In this document: piece after piece, positions 7,699 to 17,238 of the stretch
How positions within the stretch are numbered: the first letter of the stretch is position 1
Layout of the letters: each line of letters begins with the position of its first letter
Source of the DNA: Candidatus Villigracilis propinquus
Lineage (GTDB): Bacteria; Chloroflexota; Anaerolineae; Anaerolineales; Villigracilaceae
NCBI GenBank assembly: GCA_016714565.1
Contig: JADKDM010000016.1
Span: forward strand, 1-33,727
Direction: 5' to 3'
Length of the DNA: 33,727 nucleotides
Translations under genes and position numbers: made by a program
The notes under the pieces: generated by a model
What the model was told of the DNA's origin: nothing
The model's database searches: none
The model's input: only the letters and a program-made list of their open reading frames with translations

Positions 7699-9425
7699 AT
7701 GACATCACTTGCCCCTACAACTGCATGGACAAACGGCGCAAAGGACGATTATCGCGACTGCCCCGTAACCACCTCAAAGTGGATATGCACACCGAACGCC
7801 TCATCATTGCCAATGCGGTGATGGCTGTCGTTACCCTCACGCTCGGCGGCATCTTCGCCCTGCTGATCGCTCTCACCCGTTGGCAGGCGATTCACCTGCT
7901 CCCTGCCGTCTGGTTCTACCGCCTGCTAACCTTGCACGGCATTGATATGCTGATTGCGTGGATCGTTTTCTTTGAAATGGCAGGGCTGCATTTCGGCTCA
8001 ACCATCCTACTCAATGCACGGCATGCTGCACCAAAACTTGCTTGGACAGGCTTTATTATGATGACCGTCGGCGGTTTGATGGCAAACGCGGTTGTGTTGA
8101 TCGACCCCAATTCAAACGTCATGTTCTCAGCCTATGTTCCCATGAAGGCGCATCCGCTGTTTTACCTCAGCTATATTCTGTTTGCCGTTGGCGCGTTGAT
8201 CACGGTCATTACCTTCTTTATCAACATCGTGGTTGCCAAACGCGAAAATCGTTTTCAAGGCTCCCTGCCGCTCGTGGTCTTTGGTTTGATGACTGCCGCC
8301 ATTCTCGCAACCTATACCCTGCTTGAAGGCGCTGCCGCAATTGTGCCTGCTTTCTTCTGGTCACTGGGTATTCTCAAAACGTACGATCCTGGAATCTATC
8401 GCAATTTCTTCTGGGGTTTCGGGCATCCCGCACAGCAGGTCAACCTTGCGGCGATGGTATCCATTTGGTACGCACTCGCGCAAATGACCGTTGGTATTCG
8501 TCCGGTTAACGAAAAATTCTCGCGCCTCGCCTTCATCCTCTACCTGTTCTTCATCAACCTTGGTTCGGCTCATCACTTGCTGGTTGACCCCGGTCTTTCA
8601 TTCGCATGGAAAGCGGTCAATACATCCTATGCCATGTATCTCGCTGTGCTTGGTTCCATGATGCACGCTTTCTCCATTCCTGCTGCTTTGGAAATTGCCC
8701 TGCGCGCCAAAGGCTACAGAAAAGGCTTGTTCGGATGGCTTCGCTATGCTCCCTGGGCAGAGCCTGGTTTTAGTTCCTTAGTCCTTTCCATGTTTCTCTT
8801 TGGCTGGATCGGCGGCGTGACCGGCGTGACCATCGGCACCGAACAGATCAACATGCTCGTTCATAACACCTTGCGTCTGCCCGGTCACTTCCATGCGACC
8901 GTGGTCAGCGGCACGACACTTGCCTTCATGGGTTTCACCTATTACGTGATTCCGCTCATCTTTCGCAAGGAACTCAAACTCAAGAGCTGGGCAAAATGGC
9001 AGCCGTATGTTTTCGGCTTTGGCATGCTGTTGACCTCCATGGGCATGATCGTCAGCGGTTTGCAGGGCGTTGCCCGCCGCAACTGGGACATCACCTTCGC
9101 AGGCGTCGTTCCCGGCACCGTTGAAATTTCTCTGGCAGTATTTGGCATCGGCGCGATCCTTGCAGTTATCGGCGGCATCATGTATGTGACCATCGTGCTC
9201 ACCTCCATTTTGACGGGTCCCCGCCTCGAAGCCTCCAATCTTTTGCTCCTGACCGGCACACACAACCCAATCATTGATTCCACAAAGTTAACCGATCATC
9301 AAATGGAAGACAAGCAGAATCAGCCCAAGGGTGCTTTGGTGCTTGTCTTTGCCTTCCTTGTATGGTTCGCCATTTATTACTTCACCAACTGGTGGCTGTT
9401 GGGCCGCACCTGGTTCATCCGCTAG
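7699..9425 (+). CDS. Heme-copper reductase subunit I, NO-reductase-like (active-site Tyr replaced by Gln)
   Basis: About 575 residues with some 14 helices. The ribosome site GAGGAG precedes ATG 7699. The first 25 codons (MTSLAPTTAWTNGAKDDYRD) are in another frame and join the main frame after CPVT near 7772, a single-base error. Ligands: low-spin heme His (LLTLHGIDM) and the later GHFHATV pair (about 8883-8903) for both hemes; CuB His in GFGHPAQQV (8424-8438) and in SAHHLLVDPG. In oxygen reductases the residue four after the CuB His (HPxxY) is a cross-linked Tyr, but here it is Gln. This loss plus CuA fits the NO reductases derived from B-type oxidases (eNOR type). NO reduction rather than oxygen reduction is inferred. 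Confidence 0.85.
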
Positions 9426-9444
9426 GCGGAAATTCTCCCTTGAA

Positions 9445-9477
9445 AACCTGCCCGGGGATCGCCACCTCGGGCAGGTT
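9445..9477 (+). terminator. Stem-loop between the reductase and the maturation genes
   Basis: AACCTGCCCG (9445-9454) pairs with CGGGCAGGTT (9468-9477). No T-tract follows on either strand, so this is more likely an mRNA-processing or partial-termination hairpin that separates the reductase genes from the maturation genes than a full terminator. Confidence 0.55.
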
Positions 9478-9506
9478 CAAAGTTCCAGGACTGGTAATTC
9501 AACAAA

Positions 9507-10172
9507 ATGACAGCATCCTTTTTACTTGGTATCCTCGGAAGTCTTGGGCATTGTGTGGGCATGTGCAGCGCGGTCATCATTCTTTTTGACCGCCAGCCGA
9601 TCTTCCAAAATAAACTTGCCTGGGTTCTCGCGCACGTCGGGCGCATCACCACCTATTCATTACTCGGATTCATTTTTGGCGCGTTTGGTCAAACCCTCTG
9701 GGCGCTCGACGGACTTCAAGCCGCGCTCTCCATTCTGTTTGCGATCATTGCCTTTTATATGGCATCCGCATTTATTGGATTAACTCCCTCGCCAGAATCA
9801 TTATTTCCTGGATTGGTTCAACGCTGGGGCAGCGCCATTCGCGGATTCAAATCCGCTTCACTCCCGACCTCGTACCTGCTCGGTCTCCTTTGGGGACTAC
9901 TCCCCTGCGGCTTGGTCCTGACCGCGCTCCTGACGGCGGTCACTTCCACCAATGCCTTTCAAGGCATGTTGAATATGTCCATCTTTGGCATCGCCACAAT
10001 TCCAAGTCTGTTCGCAGTCAAATGGTTGGCAACAAAATCCATTCCCCGCCTCTGGTCACGAAGCATTGCTTCAATTTTAATGATGTTCTTCGGCTTTCAA
10101 TTCGCCATGCGCGGATTTGCCTCCCTCGGACTTATTGACCACTTCATGCTGGGTTCAGTCATGCTTTGGTAA
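9507..10172 (+). CDS. SafE/CcoH-like membrane protein (copper handling for heme-copper assembly)
   Basis: 221 residues, six helices. The N-terminal helix has the GHCVGMCSA motif, and a second Cys-containing helix has GLLWGLLPCGLV. Both are hallmarks of the 'sulfite exporter TauE/SafE / DsbD-like' (UreH_2) proteins found next to ccoI in cbb3 oxidase maturation clusters. The paired Cys and His/Met residues could carry copper across the membrane. It lies between reductase subunit I and a CcoI-like copper ATPase in the same direction, which supports a role in loading CuB or CuA. The family name is confident, but the transported ion is inferred. Confidence 0.8.
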   Translation: MTASFLLGILGSLGHCVGMCSAVIILFDRQPIFQNKLAWVLAHVGRITTYSLLGFIFGAFGQTLWALDGLQAALSILFAIIAFYMASAFIGLTPSPESLFPGLVQRWGSAIRGFKSASLPTSYLLGLLWGLLPCGLVLTALLTAVTSTNAFQGMLNMSIFGIATIPSLFAVKWLATKSIPRLWSRSIASILMMFFGFQFAMRGFASLGLIDHFMLGSVMLW

Positions 10173-10188
10173 TCATCAAGTTATAAAT

Positions 10189-12444
10189 ATGAATCTAGCC
10201 TCTGCTTCTCCTGTAAAAGCCAAAACACTCACCGCCTGCTCCCTCTGCGGATTGACTACTTTACATCCCCTGTCAAATGACAACGGGGATGTATTTTGCT
10301 GTCCATCGTGCAGGGAGGTGGCGGCGCTTCTAGCGGAGAGTCCAGCCGTTGAGCAGAATCAAACTCAAGTTTCAGAAAGAAGCGAGAGTGTAGTCCTCTC
10401 ACTTGGCGGTATGTGGTGTTCATCCTGCGCTTGGCTGGTCAGTGAACAACTTCGCCGCACCAATGGAGTTGTCGAAGCGGATGTAAGTTTTATTCAAGGG
10501 CAAGCCAATCTCACCTTTGACTCTGCGATCACAAATCCGAAAAACTTAAAAAGCGCGTGCGTTCACTTGGATACCAAGCTACGCTTCCAAATGAAAAACC
10601 GCACGACGAGGAAGAATCTTTTTTCACACGTTTATTAATTAGTGGCGTGATGGTCTTGCACGACATGATCGTGGGCGGCGGAATTTATGCGCGTGAGTTA
10701 ATGGGCTGGGCAAGCCCCGAGACGGCATGGCTGGTGCATTTCTTCCAAATCATGATGTTGGTTTCGAGCATTCCTGTTTTGATTTTGCTTGGGCTGCCAA
10801 TTTTGCGCGCTGGGTTTGCAAGTCTGCTGCGCGGACAACCCAATATTCATACGTTAATCATGATCGGAACATTTTCTGCATTTGGGTTATCGGTTCGAAA
10901 TTTAGCTGGAACAGATCCCAATCAAGCAACGGTGGTTACAAATAATCAAGATAGCGTTGTGAATGTTGCAGAACTCAAGCCTGGAATGCGCGTGCGGGTT
11001 CGCCCTGGTGAAAGATTTCCTGTGGATGGGCTCATCGCCATCGGCGAAGGTGACGTGGACGAATCGTTATTAACTGGCGAACCCAAACCCGTGACACATC
11101 ACGAAGGCGATAAAGTTCAGGCGGGCACGGTCAACCTTGACGGAAGTTTTGAAGTGATCGCAACGGCTGTCGGCTCATCCACCACGGCAGGGCAGATCGG
11201 ACGTTTACTGCACGAAGCCTTGTGGGCGCGTTCTCCGCTCGAAAGAATGGTAGACAAACTCTCCGCGTGGATGACTCCGCTGGCGCTGGCGTTGGCGACA
11301 ATTGCATTCCTAATTTGGTATACCATCTCAGGTCTTGAAACTTGGTTTGATGGTGGCGCTGTCTGTTTTGTTGATCGCCTGCCCGTGTGCGCTGGGGCTT
11401 GCCACTCCGCTGACGTTATGGCTGTCGCTTGAACGCGCCGCTGAATCAGGCGCGATATTGCGAAGTACGTCTGCGCTCGAACGGCTTTCCAAAATACAAA
11501 GAATCTTCTTTGACAAGACAGGCACGCTGACTCAATTGCCGATGAAAGTTCGTGAAATTTTTGTTGATCAAATCAACGAGCATGAATTTCTGAGAATTAC
11601 AGGCTCGGTGGAAAACGACTCGGAACATCCGCTGGCAAAGGCAATTGTGGAACATGCCAAAGCAAAACAAGTTGAATTCATAAAACCTACATCTTTCAAA
11701 GCCCTTCCCGCCCTCGGTGTCGTTGGACAATTACCAATCACCAATTACCAATTACCAATTTTCATCGGTTCTGCGCGCTTGATGTCTGCCGAAGGGTTGC
11801 GCATGTCCACGGATATCAGTCAGCAGGCTGAGGCGTGGAAAGAGGCGGGGCACATCGTCGTCTATGCGGGTTGGGATGGACAAGTCACGGGTATTTTTGG
11901 GCTGGGTGAAAAAATCCGCGAAGAAGCAAAAGGTGTGATCCAGCAATTACAGTCACGCGGATTGGAACTCGGCGTGCTGACAGGTGACGAAGCCAGCGCG
12001 GGTGTGCGATGGCAAAAGGCGTTGGGCATTCCTGTCAGCGCTGCGCTTAGCCCTGATGAAAAAATGAAACGCCTGATCGAAAATTCCGCGATGGTTGGTG
12101 ATGGTATCAACGATGGTCCCGCACTCGCCGCCGCTACGATTGGACTCGCCATGAATCACGGAACCGATGTTGCCCGTTCTGCCGCCGATATTGTGCTCGT
12201 GCGCAATGACCTGCGCGTCATCCCGTGGCTGGTGGATTTATCACGTGAATCGATGAAGCGTGTCAAACAAAATTTGGGCTGGGCAGTGATCTACAATCTG
12301 ATCGGCGTGGGGCTTGCCATGGCAGGTCTTTTACAGCCTGTCTTCTCCGCGTTTGCAATGGTGGCAAGCAGTATCTTCGTGACAACCAATGCGATGAAGA
12401 TGAATAAATTTCCGTTGTTGGATGAAAAAATCAGTGAGCAGTGA
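10189..12444 (+). CDS. CcoI-like copper-transporting P-type ATPase, frameshifted and internally shortened
   Basis: Domains in order: N-terminal Cys cluster (ACSLCGL...CCPSC), HMA domain (GGMWCSSCAW), membrane helices, actuator (LLTGEPKPV), CPC motif (IACPCALGLATP), phosphorylation site (FFDKTGTLT) and hinge (MVGDGINDGPALA). Two frameshifts lie near 10550 and 11335-11432. The N-terminal Cys cluster plus HMA is the layout of CcoI/FixI pumps that supply copper to heme-copper enzymes. Between FSAFGLSV and RNLAGTDPNQATVV (about 10890) some 40-60 residues normally present are missing in frame, including one membrane helix. A heptamer repeat lies inside the nucleotide-binding domain (11729-11760), and its last codons and stop are also made of such repeats. 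Confidence 0.85.
11729..11760 (+). repeat. Heptamer tandem repeat (ATTACCA)n within the copper ATPase gene
   Basis: Four degenerate 7-bp units (ATTACCA, ATCACCA, ATTACCA, ATTACCA). They encode QLPITNYQLPIF between the PALGVVG and IGSARLM segments of the ATPase, where relatives usually have a short loop. It resembles short tandemly repeated repetitive (STRR) sequences known from other bacteria. Confidence 0.75.
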
Positions 12445-12487
12445 ATAGTGAACAGTCGACACCAAATTACCAATTTACCAATCTCAG
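12431..12487 (+). repeat. Heptamer repeats between the ATPase and cytochrome b genes
   Basis: CAGTGAG, CAGTGAA, TAGTGAA and CAGTCGA units (from 12432) are followed by an ATTACCA-type run (AAATTACCAATTTACCAATC). The ATPase stop codon lies inside the first run. A third run lies at 27278-27312. Confidence 0.7.
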
Positions 12488-12495
12488 GAATCTCA

Positions 12496-14557
12496 ATGAC
12501 AAATTACAACCCGTACGCACAACGTAAACTTTTACGCACCTTCGAAAAACTGTGGACAAAGTTCGAAGGCTTTATCAATCGTTTTACAAAATCGGATTTC
12601 AATCCTTTTTATCATCTCGGCACATTGACTATCTTTATGCTGATCCTGCTTATTGCAACAGGCGTTTATATCACCCTCATTTACCGCCCAGGTTTGGATG
12701 TCGCCTATCAGACCGTTGAGAAGATCAACTCCACCTGGTTCGGTTCGCTCATGCGCAGTATGCACCGCTACGCATCCGATGGCATGATCGTGTTGATCGT
12801 TTTGCATGCTCAAGATGTTGGTCAGCGACCGTTTTTCTGGTCAACGCTGGCTGGCGTGGACGAGCGGCTGGATCATGCTCGCGATGGTTTGGCTGACTGG
12901 CACTATGGGCTACTGGCTCATTTGGGATCAACGCGCTCAATGGATGACCGAATACATGATGGAATATCTCGCGGGCGCATCGGGTCTCACTTATGTTGCG
13001 CCCGATCTCGCTTCGCGTACATTTTCCAATTTCGTCATCATCATATTTTTTGCATGTCTCCATTCCGCTGATCGGCTTCCTCGGCATTTACATTCACAGC
13101 CTCAGGCTTTCGCGTGAACGCTGGTGGTCGCCGCGCTGGGTCAGCATTCAAGCCGTGGTGGGGCTGGTTATTCTTTCACTTCTCAAGCCCGCCCAATCTG
13201 CTTTGCCTGCCGATCTATCGCGACTGATTCGATCCGTGCCGATGGACGCATTCTATTTGGGATTTTTGCCGTTAATCGATTTATGGGGCAACCTGATTTT
13301 CTGGGGACTGGCGATTCTCGTCGGCGCAAGTTTGTTCCTGCTCCCCTGGCTCGCCTCTGGACGTAACCCAGGACCTGCTACTGTTACCGATCCAAAGTGT
13401 ACTGGCTGTAACATTTGCTACGCCGAATGTCCGTTCGACGCGATCCGCATGAATGACCGCGATGATTCTTCTGGCTATCACAAACTGGCGATCATCAACA
13501 ACGATCAATGTACAGGCTGCGGATCTGCGTGGGCGCGTGTCCCACCGACGCGATTGACCTAAAGGGCGGCTACAGCGGCGAGCAAGTATTCGGCGCAGTC
13601 AAAGGCGCGTTATCGCAGGAAAAACAGAATGGCAATCCAGTGACCGTCTTGTTTGCGAGTCACAGAGATGAAGCGTTGGGCGGCTTGCCAACGGAATTAA
13701 ACGTCAGCAAAGGAAATGCTCCTGTTGCTGTGGCAACTGTCGGCGGGAAAGAATCGGCACGCGTCATCACGGCGGTATTGCCAAGTATCAGCGCGGTCAA
13801 TATTGAGTGGATCAAAACCCTGCACACCGCAGGCGCGCGCGATGTCGTCTTGTTATCCCATCCATACGATGATGGGGTATATCGCGAAGACGCGCACTGG
13901 ATTTTGAACCGTTTGCATTCGCGTCCCGCGCTGGTGACAAAGGAAGTGCATTGGCTGGAGACAACGCCTGGGAATTCGAAAACGGTTTTGAATTTTCTAA
14001 ATGATTTGCATCGCAGTGAAACGCAAGCAAAAAAGAGCGCACCTGTTTTGCTGCCCGTGAAGGAACGCAATAAACTATTTCCATCCATCGTCAGCGCGTT
14101 GATTGGAACGGTTCTACTATTTGGTATGTTTGCGCTTGCCATCCCGTTGGATATTCCCGCAGGCATGACTTCTGCCAATGGGTCTGCCATTCGTGTGGCG
14201 CTGGATCTGAAAGGCAAGATATCTGTTGCGGCAATCCCCCCAGGCATGACCCTGCCCGAAGGTGCGGATGTTGAAAAGATTTTTGGCGGCGAGCATTATC
14301 CAGTCAGTATTATTTTAGTGGTGGACGGCGAAACAATTTTAGATGAAACCTATCGACCCTCAGGCGTCGGCAGTAATGGGCGTATTTCAACGCTTGAATT
14401 TCTGCCGATTCCATCTGGTTCGCATCAAATTGAAATGCGCCTAAAAGATGATGAAAATGATTACAGAGTGGTTTTCTCAGACACTATCGTGCTGGAAAAA
14501 TCGCAAGTTGTTGTATTTCACTACGATGATAAAAGTGACATGGTGACCATAAGATAA
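12496..14557 (+). CDS. Cytochrome b / double [4Fe-4S] ferredoxin / MvhD-like fusion protein, frameshifted
   Basis: Joined frames give about 685 residues. Residues 1-270 form a cytochrome b/b6 N-terminal domain with His pairs spaced 14 apart: MHRYASDGMIVLIVLHA, and LHVSIPLIGFLGIYIHSLRL after repair near 13045. A bacterial ferredoxin module follows: CTGCNICYAECPFDAI, then CTGCG-x-CVGACPTDAI after repair at about 13525. Next comes an MvhD-like (hydrogenase iron-sulfur subunit) region of about 130 residues, then a membrane helix and a C-terminal extracytoplasmic beta-rich domain. The start ATG 12496 was chosen because the upstream codons are heptamer repeat. It probably links quinol or cytosolic electron carriers to the reductase through b hemes and Fe-S clusters; this role is inferred. 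Confidence 0.8.
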
Positions 14558-14563
14558 TTTCTT

Positions 14564-14606
14564 AAACAAAAAGAGCGCACGGCAAATCCGTGCGCTCTTT
14601 TTGTTT
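14564..14606. terminator. Strong bidirectional terminator
   Basis: A 19-bp perfect stem, AAACAAAAAGAGCGCACGG (14564-14582) with its complement (14588-14606), and a 5-nt loop. It has A/T runs on both sides and lies between convergent genes, so it can serve both. Confidence 0.92.
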
Positions 14607-15096
14607 ACTTCGCTTGCTTGGGCTTCATCTGATATGCTACAAAAAAGCCGATCAGCAGAACAGCCAACACCCCAAATGGGATCCATGTCAGCCGCGCATC
14701 TTCAGCCAGAATGGCGCGGAACGGTTCTTCGATTTCCGGGTTGGCGATATACCATTTGCCGCCATCCTCAGAAAAGCCATTGACGATACCATCGTAGTAC
14801 ACATACCCTGTGTATGGATAGTAATGTAATTGATCGTAAGGAATGCCTTTACTGCCATCCGCGTGCATCCGTACAATTTGATAGCCTGACCCAGGCTTCG
14901 CGGGCGGATTGACATCGCCTTTTGAGAAATCGGCAAAGGTGAAGATATCCTGCGTAAGCAAAGGGTTAGACACATTGATGTCGCCCGTAATGCCAGGACC
15001 TTTGATAACAATATAGTCAAATTCCCCAGCTGCAGTCGTGGTAGTAACTGGGACGAAGAGTGCTAGTGCCAATACAAGAAAGAATATTTTTTTCAT
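14605..15096 (-). CDS. Secreted or membrane-anchored protein of unknown function
   Basis: 163 residues. A signal peptide (MKKIFFLVLALALFVPVTTT, cut near AAG) is followed by an extracytoplasmic domain of about 110 residues rich in Tyr, Gly and Pro (DYIVIKGPGITGDI, HYYPYTGYVYYDG). A C-terminal membrane helix (WIPFGVLAVLLIGFFVAY) and a Lys-rich cytoplasmic tail end the chain, suggesting an outward-facing, membrane-tethered domain. I do not recognise the family. It faces the reductase/cytochrome b locus and shares its terminator. It is separated from upstream genes by a long AT-rich spacer, so it is probably transcribed alone. Confidence 0.75.
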   Translation of the reverse strand: MKKIFFLVLALALFVPVTTTTAAGEFDYIVIKGPGITGDINVSNPLLTQDIFTFADFSKGDVNPPAKPGSGYQIVRMHADGSKGIPYDQLHYYPYTGYVYYDGIVNGFSEDGGKWYIANPEIEEPFRAILAEDARLTWIPFGVLAVLLIGFFVAYQMKPKQAK

Positions 15097-15544
15097 TTTT
15101 CTCCAAGTTTTATTGAATTTTTTTTAAAAACACAATTTTGCTGATTATTATGCCCCAAAAAATTCGACATGTCCTTGTTCTAGCGCAAAGAATAAGCATC
15201 AGTTGTGATTGAACAACTTCAAATTCAACAAGTCTAGCCTACTTATTTCTATATAAAACAATAATCACATTCGACCAAGAGCTTCATTAGCAATCACTAG
15301 ATTCTCAGTATAGTACAAGGTTTGAATTTCATATCATGGGTTTTCGATAAAATCAGAAGCAAACTTGAATTGAAATGTAATGTTGTTTGGGACACAACGT
15401 GCTGATGGTTAATAAGCCCTGACCCATTCAAGAATAATGGCTGTTTCACAAAAGTGCTATCTTGTTTAGTGCAATGCCATATTTAGGCAATACTAGTCTG
15501 GTGGTGACCATATAGCACATTCTCTCAAGATCACATCTTCAACA
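15097..15544. other. AT-rich intergenic region without genes
   Basis: No convincing coding frame on either strand. It is AT-rich and presumably contains the promoter of the 14605-15096 gene. I see no CCGAC-type palindrome and no clear hairpin. Confidence 0.6.
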
Positions 15545-16190
15545 AAAGGTAAACTGCCGCCGCCAGAGACGGCGGCTTTGGGATAGTGCGCCTGGAAGGC
15601 GCGCTCTTGTTGGCGTCTCTTAATCGAATAACTTTCCTTGCACCGCTTCGACTTGCTTTTCTTGTTTCTCCTGCCACTGGACATACTTCCTGATCTTTTC
15701 TTCGTCCAGTCCAATTGTACTTACACAGTACCCTCGCGCCCACAGGTGACGACCCCAATACCGCCGTCCCAAACTTTCATATTGTTGGAACAATCGCAAT
15801 GCCATCTTTCCTTTCAGATAGCCCATGAATTCCGATACCGAATACTTTGGCGGTATGGACACCACTAGATGCACATGGTCTGGCTGCACATTCACAGCTC
15901 TAGCACTTCGATTTGTTCTTTCTGCTTGCACAGTTGATATACTAATTGCCTGACTGTCTCTCTATTATTTCTTTGAAGATTCGATATCGATATTTCGGAC
16001 AGAACACGATATGATACTTACACTCGTACAGAGAATGTGATAACTTCTTGAATCGTTGGGTCATGACGAGTCTCCTTTTGGTGGTTGCACGCCTTCCAGT
16101 TGCGCTCATCATACCCAACATTCTCAATTACTTTCACGGTATAACCTTTTTACTCCACTCACTACCAGAGACAGCGGTTTTGCACCCTAA
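15545..16190 (-). mobile_element. IS200-type insertion sequence (boundaries approximate)
   Basis: It contains one IS200/IS605-type transposase on the minus strand and no TnpB. CCAGAGACGGCGGCTTTG at 15563-15580 and CCAGAGACAGCGGTTTTG at 16165-16182 (16 of 18 identical, same orientation) flank the gene. The right copy overlaps the hairpin GCCGCCG/CGGCGGC (15556-15576). Same-orientation subterminal hairpins rather than terminal inverted repeats are expected for this family. Exact ends cannot be fixed here. Confidence 0.65.
15620..16064 (-). CDS. tnpA: IS200-family TnpA (Y1 HUH transposase), one frameshift
   Basis: From ATG 16064, with an AGGAG ribosome site just upstream, the protein starts MTQRFKKLSHSLYECKYHIV, typical of IS200 transposases. 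After a frame change near 15930-15945 it continues LNVQPDHVHLVVSIP, where HVH is the metal-binding HUH motif. It ends with GYCVSTIGLDEEKIRKYVQ, which includes the catalytic Tyr region. About 147 residues, normal for a Y1 single-strand transposase. The frameshift may be an assembly error, so activity cannot be judged. A start at 16127 would add an unsupported extension. Confidence 0.85.
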
Positions 16191-16523
16191 TAAAACAGAA
16201 CATCCCTTTAAGCAAAAGTATTTTCGTTTTGATATAAGCCTCACAACCGTAATAGAATCTTTTCAGAGTGGCATATATCGTATACATGGATATAAGTTTC
16301 TTAAAAGTTGTAGTGTACGGTATCAAAACCTATCAGACAAAAAGAGCAAATGGCTAAGGTGTAGTTATCCCGACTAGCTGGGATTATACAGAAGCATGCC
16401 TCGAAATGTTCTTAAGCTTGATATCCTATCAGCGGGTCAGTGTGTCTAAATAGAATCTTATACTACAGGTGTATACATATCCTCTTATTTTCAACCCCCT
16501 GCTCTCAATCCGGCACGAAAAAC
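16191..16523. other. Intergenic relic region between IS and comM fragment
   Basis: No gene that I can support. The stretch has low coding character and multiple stops. Small open frames here show no recognisable domain. Confidence 0.5.
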
Positions 16524-17054
16524 ATGTCCTATTGTGTACATCCATGCCCCTGCGGCTGGTACGGCGATTCATTCAAACCCTATACCTGCGTCCCTGTTGT
16601 GGTAACTAAATATCAAAAACGAATCTCGGGTCCGCTGCTTGACCGTATTGATATTCACATCGAAGTGCCACGGGTAGATTATGAAAAGTTAAGCGGGAAT
16701 AAAACAAGCGAAACATCCCAGTCTATTTGTGCAAGAGTGCAGGCTGCTAGAAATATTCAGCAAATCCGATTCACGAATCCCCGCGAAGTGTCCCAAGCAT
16801 CGAAAACCGAATCATCGAATATCATCCCCAACGCGGACATGCGCATCGGGGAGATTCGCCAGTTTTGTCAGTTGCAGCATGAAGGTCAGAGTTTGATACG
16901 AGCGGCAATGAGGTAACTGCAGTAATCCGCGCGTGCCTATCATCGCATCCTGAAGCTATCACGCACCATTGCAGATCTTGCGGGGAGCGATAAGATCCAA
17001 TCCACGCATCTGGCAGAGGCGTTGCAATATCGCCCGAAAATTATGATGGGGTAA
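16524..17054 (+). pseudogene. Decayed C-terminal fragment of a YifB/ComM Mg-chelatase-like ATPase
   Basis: Clear homology begins near HPCPCGWYGDSFKPYTC (the family has MNPCPCGYYGD), then RISGPLLDRIDIHIEVPRVD, NADMRIGEIRQFCQL and, after two in-frame TAA stops at about 16913 and 16922, SARAYHRILKLSRTIADLAG and HLAEALQYRP. The frame itself is intact through the stops, so these are nonsense substitutions and not indels. The N-terminal two-thirds, including Walker A, is absent. It is a true relic and lies next to the IS200 element, which may have helped break it. Confidence 0.88.
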
Positions 17055-17238
17055 TTACTTTGATAATGTCATATTCGGCATTGGTTTTACTGTGCTGGCT
17101 ACTACAGTCATCTGCCAGGTTTTGTGGAAAAAGCTAAAGGAAAGTTAAAAAGCGAAGATCGCCAACAATATCATGGGGTATGGTTGTACGGGAATCTGTC
17201 AGGCACTTTCATTCTCTTTTATGCTAAACTTTGTGACG

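Noticed and set aside
7166..7708. Minus-strand open frame over subunit II
   Set aside because: Shadow of the CuA subunit; no domain and no promoter.
8778..9263. Long minus-strand open frame inside subunit I
   Set aside because: Antisense shadow of a strongly conserved gene; His/Gly/Asp-rich artefact with no ribosome site.
7699..9425. Annotation as an aa3- or ba3-type cytochrome c oxidase
   Set aside because: The HPxxY tyrosine needed for oxygen reduction is replaced by Gln, and the neighbourhood points to nitrogen oxides.
11729..11760. Possible CRISPR-like repeat
   Set aside because: Units are only 7 bp, contiguous and without spacers; better described as tandem heptamers.
16048..16377. 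Plus-strand open frame over the IS left end
   Set aside because: No domain, overlaps the transposase start and the element end, poor start context.
17055..17238. Fragment of another protein (frame containing GYLPGFVEKAKGKLKSEDRQ)
   Set aside because: Too short and without a recognisable family; it may be a relic but cannot be supported.
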